Of a DNA stretch of 64,000 nt, positions 24,801 to 39,000 are shown one piece after another. Under the pieces are notes generated by a model. It worked only from the letters and a program-made list of their open reading frames with translations, made no database searches and was not told the origin of the DNA. How positions within the stretch are numbered: the stretch's first letter is position 1; each line of letters starts with the position of its first letter. The stretch is from assembly GCF_020882245.1 (NCBI RefSeq), contig NC_083598.1, forward strand, positions 37,113,858-37,177,857, given 5' to 3'. Made by a program: the position numbers and the translations under genes. This DNA comes from Rhopalosiphum padi (taxonomy: Eukaryota; Arthropoda; Insecta; Hemiptera; Aphididae).

Positions 24801-27650
24801 ACTTACTTCGGTGGAATAAAATGTATGTCAAAATGTTCAAACTCTGTAAACGCTAAAGACGCAAACAGTGACGGCTATACTATATCGTCTATAACTCAAG
24901 TATATTGATATAGATGCACATACATTTTCAACTTTTATATTTGGAATTGAAAAAAAAATGAAAAAAGTTCGAAACACATATTACATATTATAGTAAATGG
25001 ATAAAAACCACTACTGGACGCAAATATCCAAAGCCATAAAGGTAGGCGGTGGACACATATGCCTCGCAAAACAATATATTATAGAAAATAATAAATAAAA
25101 CATAATTACAACAAAGAATATTAATTGCCGTATTGTAACTTGCAAGGTACATTATATATATTCGACACGGAGACGAATATTTTTGGAGGACCAAGTATTC
25201 GATGCAATAGTAACTACTCCTTCCTATTTTCACCAATATGTTCACACATATCTAGGTAATAAAACCTGTATTATTATAATATTAATATTACATATTTATA
25301 TGTATATCTTATGTAAATATCTACGTATTTATAAACATATTATTACCTATTATGGGGATGTTAGCATGATGCACGTCCGGTATGTCCCGCTCCGATCGTG
25401 GAGTCTGGAAACCGGATATAAAAGAATTTTTGCACGACCATTTTTGGAAAAAAAAAACAATAACATCGTCGACTATGATGGACCGGATGACGCTAAAAAA
25501 TAATATTATATTATAATAACATCCATTAACACGTTCCGCACGTAATAATAATATTGTATTGGTTACACTATACCTAATATTTTATTCAATCACCGTCTTT
25601 ACGATCGTACATAATATACATATACCTGTATTCGTTTTATTAATACTAACCTATTATGAAATAACCCAGAACGTATTGAGTTTTGACACACCAAATAAAT
25701 CCTTGAAGCTACCCCAATTACTTCACCCTTAAAATAATAATCATTGGTAATTGTTTAGCTACAAAAAAATTGCAAGAATACACATTGTTCAAAATTTAAT
25801 AACTAGACATATTTCAATTAAATCACTTAAATCTTCAGGTTTCTTCATCATAAGACAATATTGTCTAATTTAGGAACAGAGAGACATTTTTATTTTTTGC
25901 TAATTTTCTAAAGTTATACTTCTTACTTTATTATGCTATTGTTTTTGAAATATTGAAAAATTATCGGATTGTATCGACCAAAGGCAAAATTCTAAAACAG
26001 TAAAAAATATAACGAAATAATATAAATTTATAAACCGCATAAACCACAATGAAATTGAAAGTAAGATTTAAGAATGAAATACTATGGAATAACTCAATTA
26101 TTAGTTCTTAGGATTCTTGTATCTAAAATGTTTATTTGATTTATTAACAAGAAAATTACTAAAATCTAAAATAAAACCTAGTGTAATAACTATAATATTA
26201 TAGGCATAAACTTAGGCCAATTTTTTTGGAAGAGAATGAGGGCTACATATTCATATTTTTTTCATTCTATGTAAAAAATTTCACACTAGCTACTTATGTA
26301 ATTTCGTCTATTTCTAATTGGTGCTTATAAAAAGATAAATTCACATTAATATTTATAAGTACTTGTACTTTAATCAATGAATTTAAATTTTGATTTATTA
26401 CAATTACTTTGTCTTTTAAATAATACATATGGTACCACCTAAGGTGATATTTTGTTCCGCGGGATAATTTGTTCCCTTTTGAGACATTTTGTTCTGTTTT
26501 TGATTTTTTGTTCTTCTAATGAGACATTTGCTACCAAAAAACTGCGCTATGAAAGGTTTAATGTATTCGCATTTCTTCTAAATACGAATCAATCGAAGCA
26601 TACTACCCAAATTTTGGTATGGATCAACCAACCAACAATAGCTTTGGTAAGGTTAATTATTTATATTTTAATAAATGTAATATTGTTTGTATGTATTTTT
26701 ATATATAAATTATTTATAGAAGAAATTGAAGAATATAACATAACCACTCGTGTTATTCGTAGCCTAAATGCTTAACTGCCTACATCATCATTCATCACTG
26801 TTAATTAATTCTATAAAATTATCACTGCGCTGGAGAGGGTTAAGTCAAGAATATTTATACCTGTTCTCCGGCACAATTAACAATTAATATAAATTTATAG
26901 TGACAGGGAAACAATACAAATGAGCAATGATAAGTATACCTAATATGAGTAGTAGCCTGCAGGAGCGAAAGATTATCCAGTGATATAACGACTTTTTTAA
27001 ATTATTATTAAATATTAAACTTCCTATAGCATGTATAATATATATATAATATTAATTTATAAATTGTTATAATATTTTAATTAGGAATAAAGTAATCTGT
27101 AGGGCAGTCTGTTACTCTTCGGTACCTGCGTAATGCATTCAGCGTTATTTCTCACTATTTATTTATTTATTTATTTATTTATTTATTCCATACGGAGTAA
27201 ACTCCATTTACAAAAAAAAAAAACGATTTATAGCAGCAAAACGTATGTTACACATCAGTATACTAAATTAAAATTAAAAATTAAAAACAGCGTTACAATT
27301 TTAATATAAAAATAATTTGACATATTAGTGTAATAATCAATAAAATTTAACAGCCTATTCTTAAAAAAATATTTAAAATTTACAAATTACAACCATATAG
27401 ATAGAAACAGATTATATAATTTAGAGACATTGACAAGTAATTTCAAGTCATCAATAATTCAAAATAATTCATCACTTAATATAAATATTAAATATAATAA
27501 TTATAAGTTTAATGCCGAGCTTATATCGTTTATTGAACAATAAAATAAATCTATCACTATCCTCACGGTTTTCTAGCAAACACCAGTTACTACCTAGTAC
27601 CTACCTACATTGATAATCACGATTACGTCGGAGTGGACGATACACATAAT
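21878..27650. other. Long gene-poor AT-rich region
   Basis: I searched both strands for exons of recognisable proteins and found none. Short open frames (for example 25183-25503 and 26452-26775) have no family resemblance I know. An (ATTT)n tract runs from about 27156 to 27187. The stretch at 26430-26560 has a less random composition (repeated TTTTGTTC phrases) but no identifiable ends. Confidence 0.45.
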
Positions 27651-28929
27651 AGCACCGAACAAGTCACAAATCTATTAACTGGGTCTGTATCAAAAGCGAA
27701 CGAAATATAATGCGTGAAAGTCGCCCCCTCCCAATCGCCGCTATAAGCAACCGCGGTCGACCTTTCGCGCTTTCGCCGTTGTAATATCGTATAGGTACGC
27801 ACAACTAGTATATACCTTATACGCGGCGTAATATGCATAATATACCTAATCATACGACCTGTACATTGTCCGCACCAATAACTCTACTACGTCGGCGGTT
27901 TGCGATCTAATTAAATTTATTATTTATAGTAACGAGTGTCGACGAAGAACGACTAACGACAAATGAGTAAACGATTTTGAAATATTATAGGTAACGATAA
28001 TATAAATATTTAAACAGTAAACGCCGTCCAATATTATCGCACCAGAATCCCACCCAAGTATAAAATTAAATACTAAAGTGCCGCAATGGCAATGCCGCCA
28101 ATAATATCATTCAATTTGAAAGGTGAAAATCACGACTCACGAGGGATTGAATTTTCCGTCGACTCCTCAACGGTGGCGCTACCTAGTGTCGGCGGCGACG
28201 TCCCGCGCTACGACAACACAACAATAATAATATCACTTTTATACACCATACACAATACATATTCATTATTATTGAAGCAGTTGATATTAGTGGCAAGGAA
28301 CGCGTATAATAGCAATAGTTTAATAGTGATTAGTGATTACGACGGCGACCTGCTAGTGTGTTGTTATACCGATAGCGTTCTGAGCACCGTCTTTTGTACG
28401 TTCTCTCTCCACCGCCGCCACCGTCGCTTAGAGTTCCACGACTTGTGCCGTACAGGTAGGCACTGACGTCGTGGCCCACCCGTTGAAACGATACAAAATC
28501 ATCGACCGTCGTCAAACTCGATAGTCCGAGAAAGGGCCTACAAAAGAATTTTTCAACGGGTCCGGTCAGAACATCGTCATCACCGCCGCCCGCCGTCGTC
28601 CGTTCTTCACTTCTCGTCGTCGTCACTGTCGGTGTCGTGCGTCTGGTTTTTAATTGATAATAAATAATAATAATATTATATTATTATTGTTGTAACACAA
28701 CTGGTGTATACGACGCCCTCTCCGCCACTGCCGCATGAACACCTTCGCGAGTGTCACGTACAGTCAGCAATTATAATTCAACGACGGCGATGTGTCGTCG
28801 ATAGCCGCGTATGGTAGTTGGCAGCGGACGAAAGGTTTTTGTTTATTGGTATTTCGTTGATTTCCTCTACCGAATAGTCGAACTCTGCAGGTACAACCGC
28901 GTCATTATCACACTCGCCACTAACACAAT
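27651..28929 (+). promoter_or_regulatory. GC-richer promoter / upstream region of the epsin-related gene
   Basis: Local GC content is clearly higher than in the 10 kb upstream, with CpG-containing stretches at 27720-27780, 28140-28220 and 28380-28640. It abuts the first coding exon at 28930. Several short frames on both strands are present but none resembles a known protein, and an in-frame TAA at 28921-28923 precedes the start codon. Transcription start not visible. Confidence 0.45.
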
Positions 28930-31900
28930 ATGTGGAAAGTTCGAGAACTCGCCGATAAAGTGTGAGTATTGAATACAGACTATAACTTGCCATGATCTAT
29001 CCTTTACCATCCACTGATTGGTTACTGCTGTTAGTAGTGATTATTGAATTAACATAAACTTTTTATATTTTTAGGACCAATGTAGTCCTCAACTATACAG
29101 AAATTGAAGCTAAAGTTAGAGAAGCCACTAATGATGAAGCTTGGGGTCCAACAGGTAAAATAGTTCTTCATTATACATTTTGTTCTTTTGTGCATTTTTT
29201 GGTGTTTTTTATTCTTCTATAGTATCTAAAATAAATAATCATAATTAAATTATTACTTTTACTTTTCACTCAGTTAAGAATATGGATCTATTTTTTATAG
29301 ATAGGAAATAATAACACACCTATAATAAGTTTATATTCTACAAACAATTAATTTTTACTTTTCTGTTTTTTTCATTATACTCATATAAATTAATTTAATA
29401 CATACTCAGTTTCTTAGTTTAAATATAATGTTTAAGCTGGGTTTAATTTTAAAATTACCATTAGTATAATTTTTGTCTTACTATATTATGTATTTGGTGT
29501 ATTGGTCTTTATATAATCTCTATATTTTCAATTTACAGGTAACTTAATGCAAGAAGTAGCACAAGCAACATTTATGTTTGAGCATTTCCCCGAAGTTATG
29601 GGAATGTTATGGAAACGAATGTTACACGAGAACAAGAAAAACTGGCGAAGGACTTACAAGGTGAGTGATATTATAAAATAGCCAAATAAAATATGTATGC
29701 ATAAGAAAAATTAATTTTTACATATTTTTTTTATACTCATTTATCATTTTATTGAACTTTTTGATTTCCATTGCAATTAAATTAATTTATGTTATTAACT
29801 TTTTAATTGGGTATAACATAATTACACATTATTATACCTCATTTTTAACTTCATTATCAAAAAAACTCATTATTAAATTCATTATACTGGTTCAATATAA
29901 ATTATCTATGATTATTTTCTATAGGATATATAGTATAAAATATATTTAAAATTACATTTATCTATTGGTAATATTTTATGGTCTTATAATAACTGTAACA
30001 CAATCTTAATATGTATTATCTTCATATCCAATTTAAGTTATTTAGTATTTATTAAATAATGTAATAATTATTTATGATATATAATAATTTGTTATATTTT
30101 TTTCAGAGTCTATTATTGCTAAATTATCTAGTTAAAAACGGATCTGAAAGAGTGGTTACATCAGCACGTGAACATATTTATGATTTAAGAGGATTAGAAA
30201 ACTATTCTTTTGTTGATGAATTTGGTAAAGATCAAGGAATAAATATAAGGTATAAATGTTGTATTATAATTTAGATTACCTAAACAAAATTAAATTTAAA
30301 TATATTGTAATTAATTATCTATAGGCATAAAGTGAGGGAGCTGATTGATTTTGTACAAGATGATGATAAGTTGCGAGAAGAAAGAAAAAAAGCTAAAAAA
30401 AATAAAGACAAATATATTGGACTATCCAGTGAAGCTATGGGTTATAAAGGATCAGGTAATATGAAATTTGATAGTTAAGAATTAATTTTTACAGTGAATA
30501 TTTTATTAATTAGGAGTTGAAAAGTGGGATGATGCACCTAGGTGGAAAAAAGACAGTAATAATGAATTTAGTGACAAAAAAAGTGCTAGTACTCTAGGTT
30601 TTGAAGAATCGCCTAATAACAGGTAAATATATATATAAATATCTACATTAAAGTAGGTATATTGTATTTTATTCACATTACGAAGGAACCTCGGCAGCAA
30701 CCAGTTTTTGTCTGGCAACAATCAGCCATCTGTCCCTAACCTAGTGTCAACCATTTGTTAGTACGCAATGTAAAAAAGCCATACCCACATATAAAATGCT
30801 TGAGGTTCCTCACTAACTTTATAGAATATATAGGTAGGAATCTATAGGTTATTATTAGATTAACTTTTGGTGAATGATTAATATTTTAATTACCAATATT
30901 TATATTAGCTTATGCATTATTGTGTGATATTTTTATAGTGATGAAAATGATATAGTGGATTCAGAACCAGAACTTGATTTACCACATAAACCATCTGCAG
31001 AAGCTTATAAAGATCATAGTATGTCACCTACCAAAATTCAAAGTCCAGCTAAACATAGAACACCTATTAAACGCATTGATTTGGGTGCAGCTGCACATTA
31101 TGGCAAAACACAAACTGTGATCAACTCTCCAGTGTCTACCAATAATCCTTTAGATACAGAAACAAGCTCTGTTGATTTGTTGAATATTGTAGGCAACAGC
31201 AATAAGCAATCAAATGATTTTGGAGATTTTAATGCAGTTTTTAGTGCTGCTCCTAATATTGACACTGCAGTAGAAAATAATAGGTAATTGGATATTTATA
31301 ATTTATAAATTGGGCTTGGAAATAAAATTGTTAAAAAAAATGTTATTTTTTTCATTTTTTCTGTACCGATGGCATTTTCATTATAAACAAATACAAATTC
31401 CTAAGTAGTTTTAAAATAAATTTTACTCCAACATGTAATTATATTGAAAAAATAAGACAAAAATATTCACAATTAAGTTACAAATATGCAATAAAGATGA
31501 ATAAGTTGGAAACCGGTTTTACTAATTTTAAAAAAATATCTCAAAATGACAATAAAATACTTTTTTTCTTCAAAATTTACTTTTTTATTGAAATTAAATA
31601 TATCATGTTCATGATACTTTATCAATGCTGTCCCCCACTATCAGTTATCAATAGTTCTGCCTTCAATACGCGTGTTGACAGTTTATAATTGTAAAGCAAT
31701 TTGAACGGTGAAAATAAACAATCATATCAATCCCCATTAATTAACTAATGAAATCAGGCAACATTCAATGATTATTTGTGCATGCGCGAATCGATGTATC
31801 CTAAAGTTGATTAGAGTGTAGTTAGATATAATAATATTATATAACATTATGTTAACTAGCAAAATAGCATTACCATTCATTGTAAACAAGCAAAAATAGT

Positions 31901-34900
31901 ATTTGATTTTATGATACTAAAATTGTAGTAAGATAGTAAGATTGTAATTTTTATGCTTAAACTGTTCTAAGACTACTAAATTTAATCATGCAAATACTTA
32001 CTACTAAGTATTCAAAGTCTATTATAGAACATAATAATCATAAAATATAATTTTTTCTTGTTTCAGTACCACTAATGATGAATTTGCTGATTTTAGTTCA
32101 GCATTTACTCAATCTATGTCTTTAAACAGCAATTCAACTAATTTATGTAAGTTTTTTTCTCATTCAATTTCTGATTAATATCAGTTAATAACTGACAGTT
32201 ATAATATAAACTAAATTATTGTTTTTTTAGCTAACCAAAAAACTATTTCTAACTCTGATCTCCTAACATCGTTACCACAGACATCTACAAATGGAACAAG
32301 CCGTAACTTGTTAGATTTGAACTTTGACGCTTTAGATAACACAGGTAATATGCCTATCATCTATTTTTAACAGAAATGTTATTAGCTATTTCAATTAATT
32401 AATTATATTGGAACAGTTGAATTGCGCTTTATAATTTTTGTAGAAGTTGGTTTCTTTAATATTTTATACAGATAAGGTTAGAAAACTGGATTTTTTTTAT
32501 TATAACTTTTCAGCAACTGGAATGATGTTGAAGACACTTCTAGAATCCATTCACCAACGTTCAGATTCAAATATTAAAAGAATTTTGCAAGAATTTATTG
32601 AATATTTGCCAGGTCCAATGACTCCACAAAAATTTACAAAACTCGATTGTTACCCAAATTATTCTCAAGTTATCAAAGTATACAGCCAAATACTTGAAAT
32701 AATTTTAGAACAAATTAATTTTGTTGATTACATCGATTTAATTTCACCAATATTTGCTCCGGACGGTGGTACTTTGGAAATGTTAGACATATCACTACAT
32801 ATTTTATTGAACTATGTCACTTCAAATGTATTATCTTTTAAAACTGATAATGCCATAGAATTAATCAGCTTAATATTAACAAGTGATTTTATAAAATCTT
32901 CATTAATCACTGAAACTTTAAATTCTAACCATAATCGTTTTATGGTCGTTATTGAATTTGTATTGTCGTTGCCACATAGACTTGCCAATAAAGTTGGCAA
33001 GAATATACCTAAATTGTTTACACCTGTAGAATTTTCTAATAGAATAATGTATCATATATTGTTTGTCATCGATCAATTGAGCCAATTTTATATTTTGGAA
33101 AACAAAAAACCTAATACAAAGCCACTTTCAATCATTTTTGGCAAAACTATTGCTTCTTATCTTCAAAATGATTTTGCTACTTCTTTGGAAATTTTAGAAT
33201 GTTGGTGTTTAGATGAAAACTATGCTGTCATTATAAGGAATATTCTCTCAGAAGTTGACCGACGAGCAATCGATAGACTTGGTTATTTGTTTTGTCGTAA
33301 ATTATCAACATCTAATTCATTATATAATCTTATTTCAAATGCAGTGAGTGATGTACCTAACTGGAATTATACTTTGTGCAAAAAAATGATATTTCTTTTT
33401 TATCATGAAGACAACAATATAGTATTAAATCTAATGAACTATTTATACTTGGTTCAAAAACATTCTAATTCTAATATATTAAGTACCATAATCTTAGACC
33501 TTGTTCAAATTTGGGGAGATAAAAGTGCTTTGTCTCATACACCTTTTGAACAACATTTATACTTATCAAAACTTATTATTATTGGTTCAGTATGTCTATC
33601 AAATATAGCATTGGATGATGAGTTTAAAAGAAATCTTGAGATTAAACTCTTTGAAGGTGTTCCAATTCATCTAGAGAGTTCAGAAGAAAAAGTTCGAACC
33701 ATAGGAATGATAGTGGCAGAGATTATTATTGGTCTTGTAAAGCGGAATGAAAAAGAAGGGGCACCAACTTTAAATTTTGAGTACGACAAATTACAGGAAG
33801 AATCTAAATTGATAGTAAAATCATTGAACGAATTAAAAGATTTTAAAAATAGCAATGAATTAGTATTTAATGATGCTTTTAAAATGTTAAAAAACTTTTT
33901 TAAAGACTTAAAGATTATCAAAACTCCATGTTCCAATACAAAAAGTACATGTCATGAAAAAATAGTGGAAAACACAAACAATACAATCGAAAATATTTTA
34001 GATAGCGATGATGATGAATTTGAGCCGTATGATTTATCTAATGATGTTGAAATGGATGTAAAAAATAGACCTAAGTATGTACGTGATCTTATTGATGGTT
34101 TCAATGAACAAAAAGATAGTAAGGTGTGGCTTGGCAGTTTAGAAGCATCTGAAAGTCTTATTAAATCACAATTGCCCAATGATGACATTTCATTTGCCAT
34201 TGAGCTGTTGACGTTATTAATCAGTATGGAACAACAATTTTACAAAGATAATTTTGAGAGCCTGAGATATCAATCTGCTGTTGCTGTAGTAACTACTTTT
34301 CCTTATGATTGTGCTAAACACCTTTGCCACCTTTTTTATGATTCTATCGGTAAATATGCAGTTTCTCATCGCATTTTAATACTAAATGTATTAACTGGTT
34401 CTGCTAAAGAATTATCAGGCTTTCAAAAGATTGAAGAGAAACAAGAAGAACAAATCACAGAAGTGAATACTTCAAAGTATTGGGAAGATATTATCAAAAA
34501 AAGAGTTCAGTTAAAGACCAGAATAATTTCCAATCCTAGAAAACCTATAAAATGTCAAAGTAATCGTTTTGTATCTATAGCTGATGCATTTTTCTTCCCT
34601 CTTATTCGTGGGAATTTAATTGAACCAATTGTTTCTCAACAAATTGATAATGCCAAACAGTTAAACATTCTTGGTGTACATTTATTAAATTCTTTATCAG
34701 TTATCCTATGCTGTGCAGTTAATTCTACGCATGCAACCCGTATGGGTGTAGAGCTTTTAGAATGGACATGGTCATTAAGATTTCATAAAGACGTTAAGAT
34801 AAGAATTGCCGTTATGGGCTGTCTAGCTGCCGTCTTGTTGTCTGTGCCTAAATCTAGATTAGTTGATTTGGGAAGCTCATTAGTTGAATTTGTAATGTGG

Positions 34901-36012
34901 TTGGAAAACGTTGTCACATCTGAAGGAGTATTGAATAAAGTTGATAATGAAGTCAATCAAGAAGCAAGACAATTTGCCATTCAAGTTCTGTTACTTTATA
35001 GAAATGTTGTTGGTGATCAAAATATGTTCTCATAATGATATTAATATTTCAATTCGATAAAATTTGTATATTCTGATTAAAGAAAAAATATTGTCAGTTT
35101 TTAATTTAATATAAATTAAAAATAATAATTTATTTTAATTCTCATCTTGCATTATTTATTTATTTTTATATTCCTTTGTTATGTTAGTAATTGTGTGTAT
35201 AAACAAGACCTTTGCAATTTACAGGGTCTTCCTTGCCATTGAATCAAATGATTCAACCGGTAACATTTGCTCAGAATAGTAACACAGAAAATCAATCTTC
35301 AGGAAGCTTAAATAAATTACAGGTAATTTAGGTTATTGTTATAATAACTAATAAAATCTAAAAATAGTCTATTAAAATCAATTTTATAAATAATGGTTCA
35401 ATTGTCTGTGGATTTTTTTAAGATTAGAAAAATAATAGTAGTCTTATATGCAATTTTATTCATGTGATTTTTAAATATTTATTTTATTAAAATTTATTCA
35501 AATATAAACAAAATATTTTTTCTGGAATTTAAACTTTAGTTACAAAAATAAATTAATCGTGTATTTTATGACAATTTTTATTTTGTAGCTGGGCAGCACA
35601 TGGAGTGGAGTAAAGGGTCTAAATATAGACTTGGATAATTTATTATCGCCTGGTAGTAAATCTCCGAATTCAATTTCAATGTCTATGAACCAAATGGCTA
35701 ATAACAACAATAGTCTTGGTAAATACAATTGATGAAATACTATTCAGTTAAATTTATGTTAATATTAATTAGTAACTAATAATTACATAGTAAATATCTC
35801 TATTAAACATAAACAAATTATTGTTTTGAAAATCAGTAATACTTATTGAAAATGTCATCAATATGATAGGAAATAGGTATCAGACATTATTCCAATTAGT
35901 ATGCTATTTGTTTAATTTATTATGTATTTTAGGTGGAAAACAGAATGCCTTCTTTGATTCTAATGATGTACTAATGCCTACTCAACAAGCATTCTCTGCT
36001 AGCTTCAAGTGA
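28930..36012 (+). CDS. lqfR: Epsin-related Golgi/endosomal adaptor (EpsinR, clathrin interactor 1-like), short-tail isoform
   Basis: Twelve coding exons: 28930-28961, 29075-29154, 29539-29660, 30107-30249, 30325-30455, 30514-30622, 30939-31283, 32067-32146, 32231-32344, 35225-35322, 35589-35718, 35933-36012; all GT-AG, summing to 1464 nt (487 residues). Residues 1-~150 are an ENTH domain: MWKVRELADKV, then VLNYTEIEAKVREATND, WGPTG, NWRRTYKSLLLLNYL, GSERVVTSAREHIYDL, and KDQGINIRHKVRELIDFV. EpsinR binds phosphoinositides and clathrin adaptors in trans-Golgi/endosome traffic. Downstream, DFGDFNAVF and DEFADFSSAF match the DFxDF-type AP-1 gamma/GGA ear-binding motif. The C-terminal exons are Asn/Ser/Gln-rich and end QAFSASFK. 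The first ATG is preceded in frame by a stop. Exons 10-12 are skipped or replaced in the Tel2 isoform. Confidence 0.92.
31284..32066 (+). other. Intron 7 of the epsin-related gene
   Basis: GT-AG intron of 783 bp (donor GTAATT, acceptor TTTCTTGTTTCAG). AT-rich, no repeat or nested gene recognised. Confidence 0.6.
32514..35035 (+). CDS. Tel2: Tel2 (TELO2) encoded by an alternative terminal exon of the epsin gene
   Basis: A 2522-nt exon opens with acceptor TATAACTTTTCAG and is in phase with the exon ending at 32344 (split codon G|CA), giving an EpsinR-Tel2 fusion of 1225 residues. It has its own ATG-ATG at 32522-32527, so independent translation is also conceivable. The encoded 840 residues match the size of whole TELO2 and carry its C-terminal conserved region: RPKYVRDLIDGF, VWLGSLEASESLI, FESLRYQSAVAVVTTFP and SHRILILNVLTGSAKEL. 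Tel2 is the scaffold of the TTT complex (Tel2-Tti1-Tti2) that works with Hsp90 to stabilise PI3K-like kinases such as ATM, ATR and mTOR. An acidic stretch (DSDDDEFEPYDLS) sits before the conserved C-terminal part, as in other Tel2 proteins with CK2 sites. ATTAAA at 35076-35081 may end this transcript. Such a fusion has been reported in Drosophila. Confidence 0.9.
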
Positions 36013-39000
36013 TATTTATTATACTAACTTTAAAAGTTACATTATTATTCTTTATTATCGTGCAAGAAAAAAATTTCAAAACTTGTGGGATAGTATATCC
36101 TATTTATATTTTTTTTTTCTTAAAAGGTTGTGGGACTCTTATTAACCAAACTAAGATCATAGTATAGTGATTTAATTATATCACCAAAAAATAATAACCA
36201 TAATTAATGAAATCAACCAAATTATTATTATGGTTCGTTTCTACAAGTCTGGAAAATTGTTACAAAATTTTAAATTATCCTTTTACACTTTTCTTTTGTG
36301 TAAAAATATATTTTAATAAGCTCAAATATGAATATTAATATAATATTCATTTATGCTTTTCATTTAAAATTCTAAATGTTCATTTATTTTCAGTGTTTTT
36401 ATTTACATTTTTACTCACAGATATTAATCTGTTGGAGTTTAAAAAACGGGTTCTTTTAAATCTATGATATATGTGTTAATTTTCATGTTTAATAATAATT
36501 AAAGTATCGAATATTCGGTTAAAATGTATATAATAAATATTTTAAAATGAAAACTTCATCATTAACATCAGATAATATTTTAATAACATATCACATCAAC
36601 GTGTACGTGTCAATGGTCATATCATTTGTTTGTTTGTTATTTCTTAAGCCAAATTTGTACCTGATTTAATGATGAACATTTTAGTTTGAGTTTGGTGCTT
36701 ATATTTTAGGACGTCAACCTTATAAACTATGTTTCTTGCATGGCTCAAATGAACCATATCCAACAGTATTTTTTTTTCAAACCACATTATTTGTTGCAAT
36801 TTGTTAATTTTTGGATTATTTGAATACAGTTAATTTTAAATACCTATTATTTACAATTTTATTAAGTTTATGTATCTAATCTATGTTTTATTTTAGTTAT
36901 TTGTTAATTTTTAAGTCAACCTTTTTAATTTAATTCCAATATTATTTCCTTTCAAATTTTAATTAGAATATTAATATTTACTTATTGTGTTATTAATAAA
37001 AATATTTTGTTGATTAAAATGTTGTCTTAATTTGCATTGACACTACTTTATGTTACTAATTTTTTATTTTATGATTTAACTTTTTCTTGTTTTATTCATT
37101 ACCCATAGGTACTAATAATTTGTTTCATTAATCTCTGAACTCTGAAGAATGAATAAAATCCATCTTCTGTAGAGATAGTTTAACAGAGCGCAATCCCTCT
37201 TTCTGGAGTCTGGTTTCAAATATTATGTTGTTGTTTCATGTTAGGCGTACTTTGATGTTATAGGTACTATTATTTGTATTGATGTGTCTTCAGAGTGTTA
37301 CTATCGTTTTTGTTTTGACACCAGTTAATAATCATCAATAAATATAATATGATTTTTACACATAAACATAACTAAAGCATGTTATGTAGAAATATAATGT
37401 ACTGGAATTGGGGGATAGCCATCCTTAATAGCTCTAATAATATTGTTAAATATTTTTGTTAGTTTATATTATCCATGAGAAGTTAGCTACTGTTAATATA
37501 ACATTTGTCTTACGATTCACAATTGTTTAAGCATTAGTATACAACAAATTATTGTCTGTACTCTGTATAATTGACCAATTATAAATGTGGTACTATGGAT
37601 TTTGACTTGATTACGAGTCGTGCGATTTATTATCCGCTGTAGGTCGACTGATAAGACTACCTCTTGATGCCGAACATTATAAGGTGATGACGCTTGAAAT
37701 CGAAATCCGATTGCGGTCCGCCACGATTGTCCCAACCATAGACATTAGTCGTATAACCATACGTCTATGGTCTCAACGGAGTTGAAAAATATATCCAAAT
37801 TAGTGGTTTTAGTCGTTGGTGTAGATGGTTAACACGGATCAAACGTATACGCCGATAGAACCACACTAAAAAAATTCTTCAAACGCATGTTGTGTTGCGG
37901 TCTGCGCCTAGTGCCGAACAATTGGCGAAGTCCCCGGAAAAAAAATACAAATTGGCATATTTTAAATTAAACTTATATAATCGCTCTGTAAAACTGTAAA
38001 TGTTTTCTAAAAAAATCTAGTACATTTATAATAATAATAGCTAATAAATATATAAAACAAACATTCAAAAAAAATAGTAGCCAAAAATTATATAAAATAT
38101 ATTATGTCAGAAAAACTATACGTTTCAAACTAACATATACAGTGATTAAATATAAGTTTATATCATAAAAGATCATACAGAGGGATTATATAAGTTTTAT
38201 TTAAAATATTCTAATTTGAACTTCCCTCCCAAGACTTTTTTTCCTACCATCGAAAGATTGACTCTGCTGTATAGTGTATAGTGTTTATACACAGTTAAGG
38301 TATACAATCTACAAAACATTTTTGTAGATTGAATGATTTTTAAGTTTAAATAAAATTTAAATAGGGAACTTACTGTAAATTGTATTGATTAATATAATAT
38401 ATTATATACCCCATAAATATTTAATTTCCATTTGCCGAGACAAAATCTTTGTGTGAGCCCATCTATTTAAAATGAAATTTTTTAAAAATCCTTTTACTAC
38501 TCTCACTATTTGTACCAATGAGGTACCCCCCACTTAGTTTATGCAGAACATGGAAAAAATGCACTCGCAAGAAATCATTTTTTATGTTTTTAAATAATTG
38601 TAAAAGTAATTACTCATTAATATTTTAAAACTAACTAAAAAACGTATTCAAATATATTTTTACGTTGTTTATGATAGCGTTAAAAAGAGAGTTGAAAATC
38701 ATCTTGTTTTAGAAAAAAATATATTAAAATCTTATTATGGTCACATCATAATTGGGAGCACGATTGTCGATTAAAGTCTTTAATTAGTTTAATTTAAAGA
38801 TATACTTAACTATATCTTTAATCATGATCGAAAGACATGAAACAACTTTTTTTGTGGTAAACACTAAACTAACATGTAACCGTCGCGATCCTAGCGGTAA
38901 ATTCATCTAATGTGTTCTCGAACCTCTAACAGTAAACACGTCATGCACCCGTGCAAAGCCACAAGTTGAGAACCATTGACCATAAGTCCATTACCTACAG

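Noticed and set aside
25183..25503. 106-codon frame on the plus strand
   Set aside because: No ATG start, no known domain, runs through AT-rich low-complexity sequence and no flanking splice structure.
26452..26775. 107-codon frame on the plus strand, mostly hydrophobic
   Set aside because: Starts without ATG and hydrophobicity reflects T-rich DNA; no transposase or membrane-protein signature seen.
28086..28626. Open frames on both strands upstream of the epsin gene
   Set aside because: Overlapping frames on opposite strands in a GC-richer promoter region, with no protein resemblance.
30682..30806. Possible MITE in an epsin-gene intron (GAACCTC ... GAGGTTC)
   Set aside because: Only a short inverted motif is shared and no target duplication was found, so it is below the standard used for the others.
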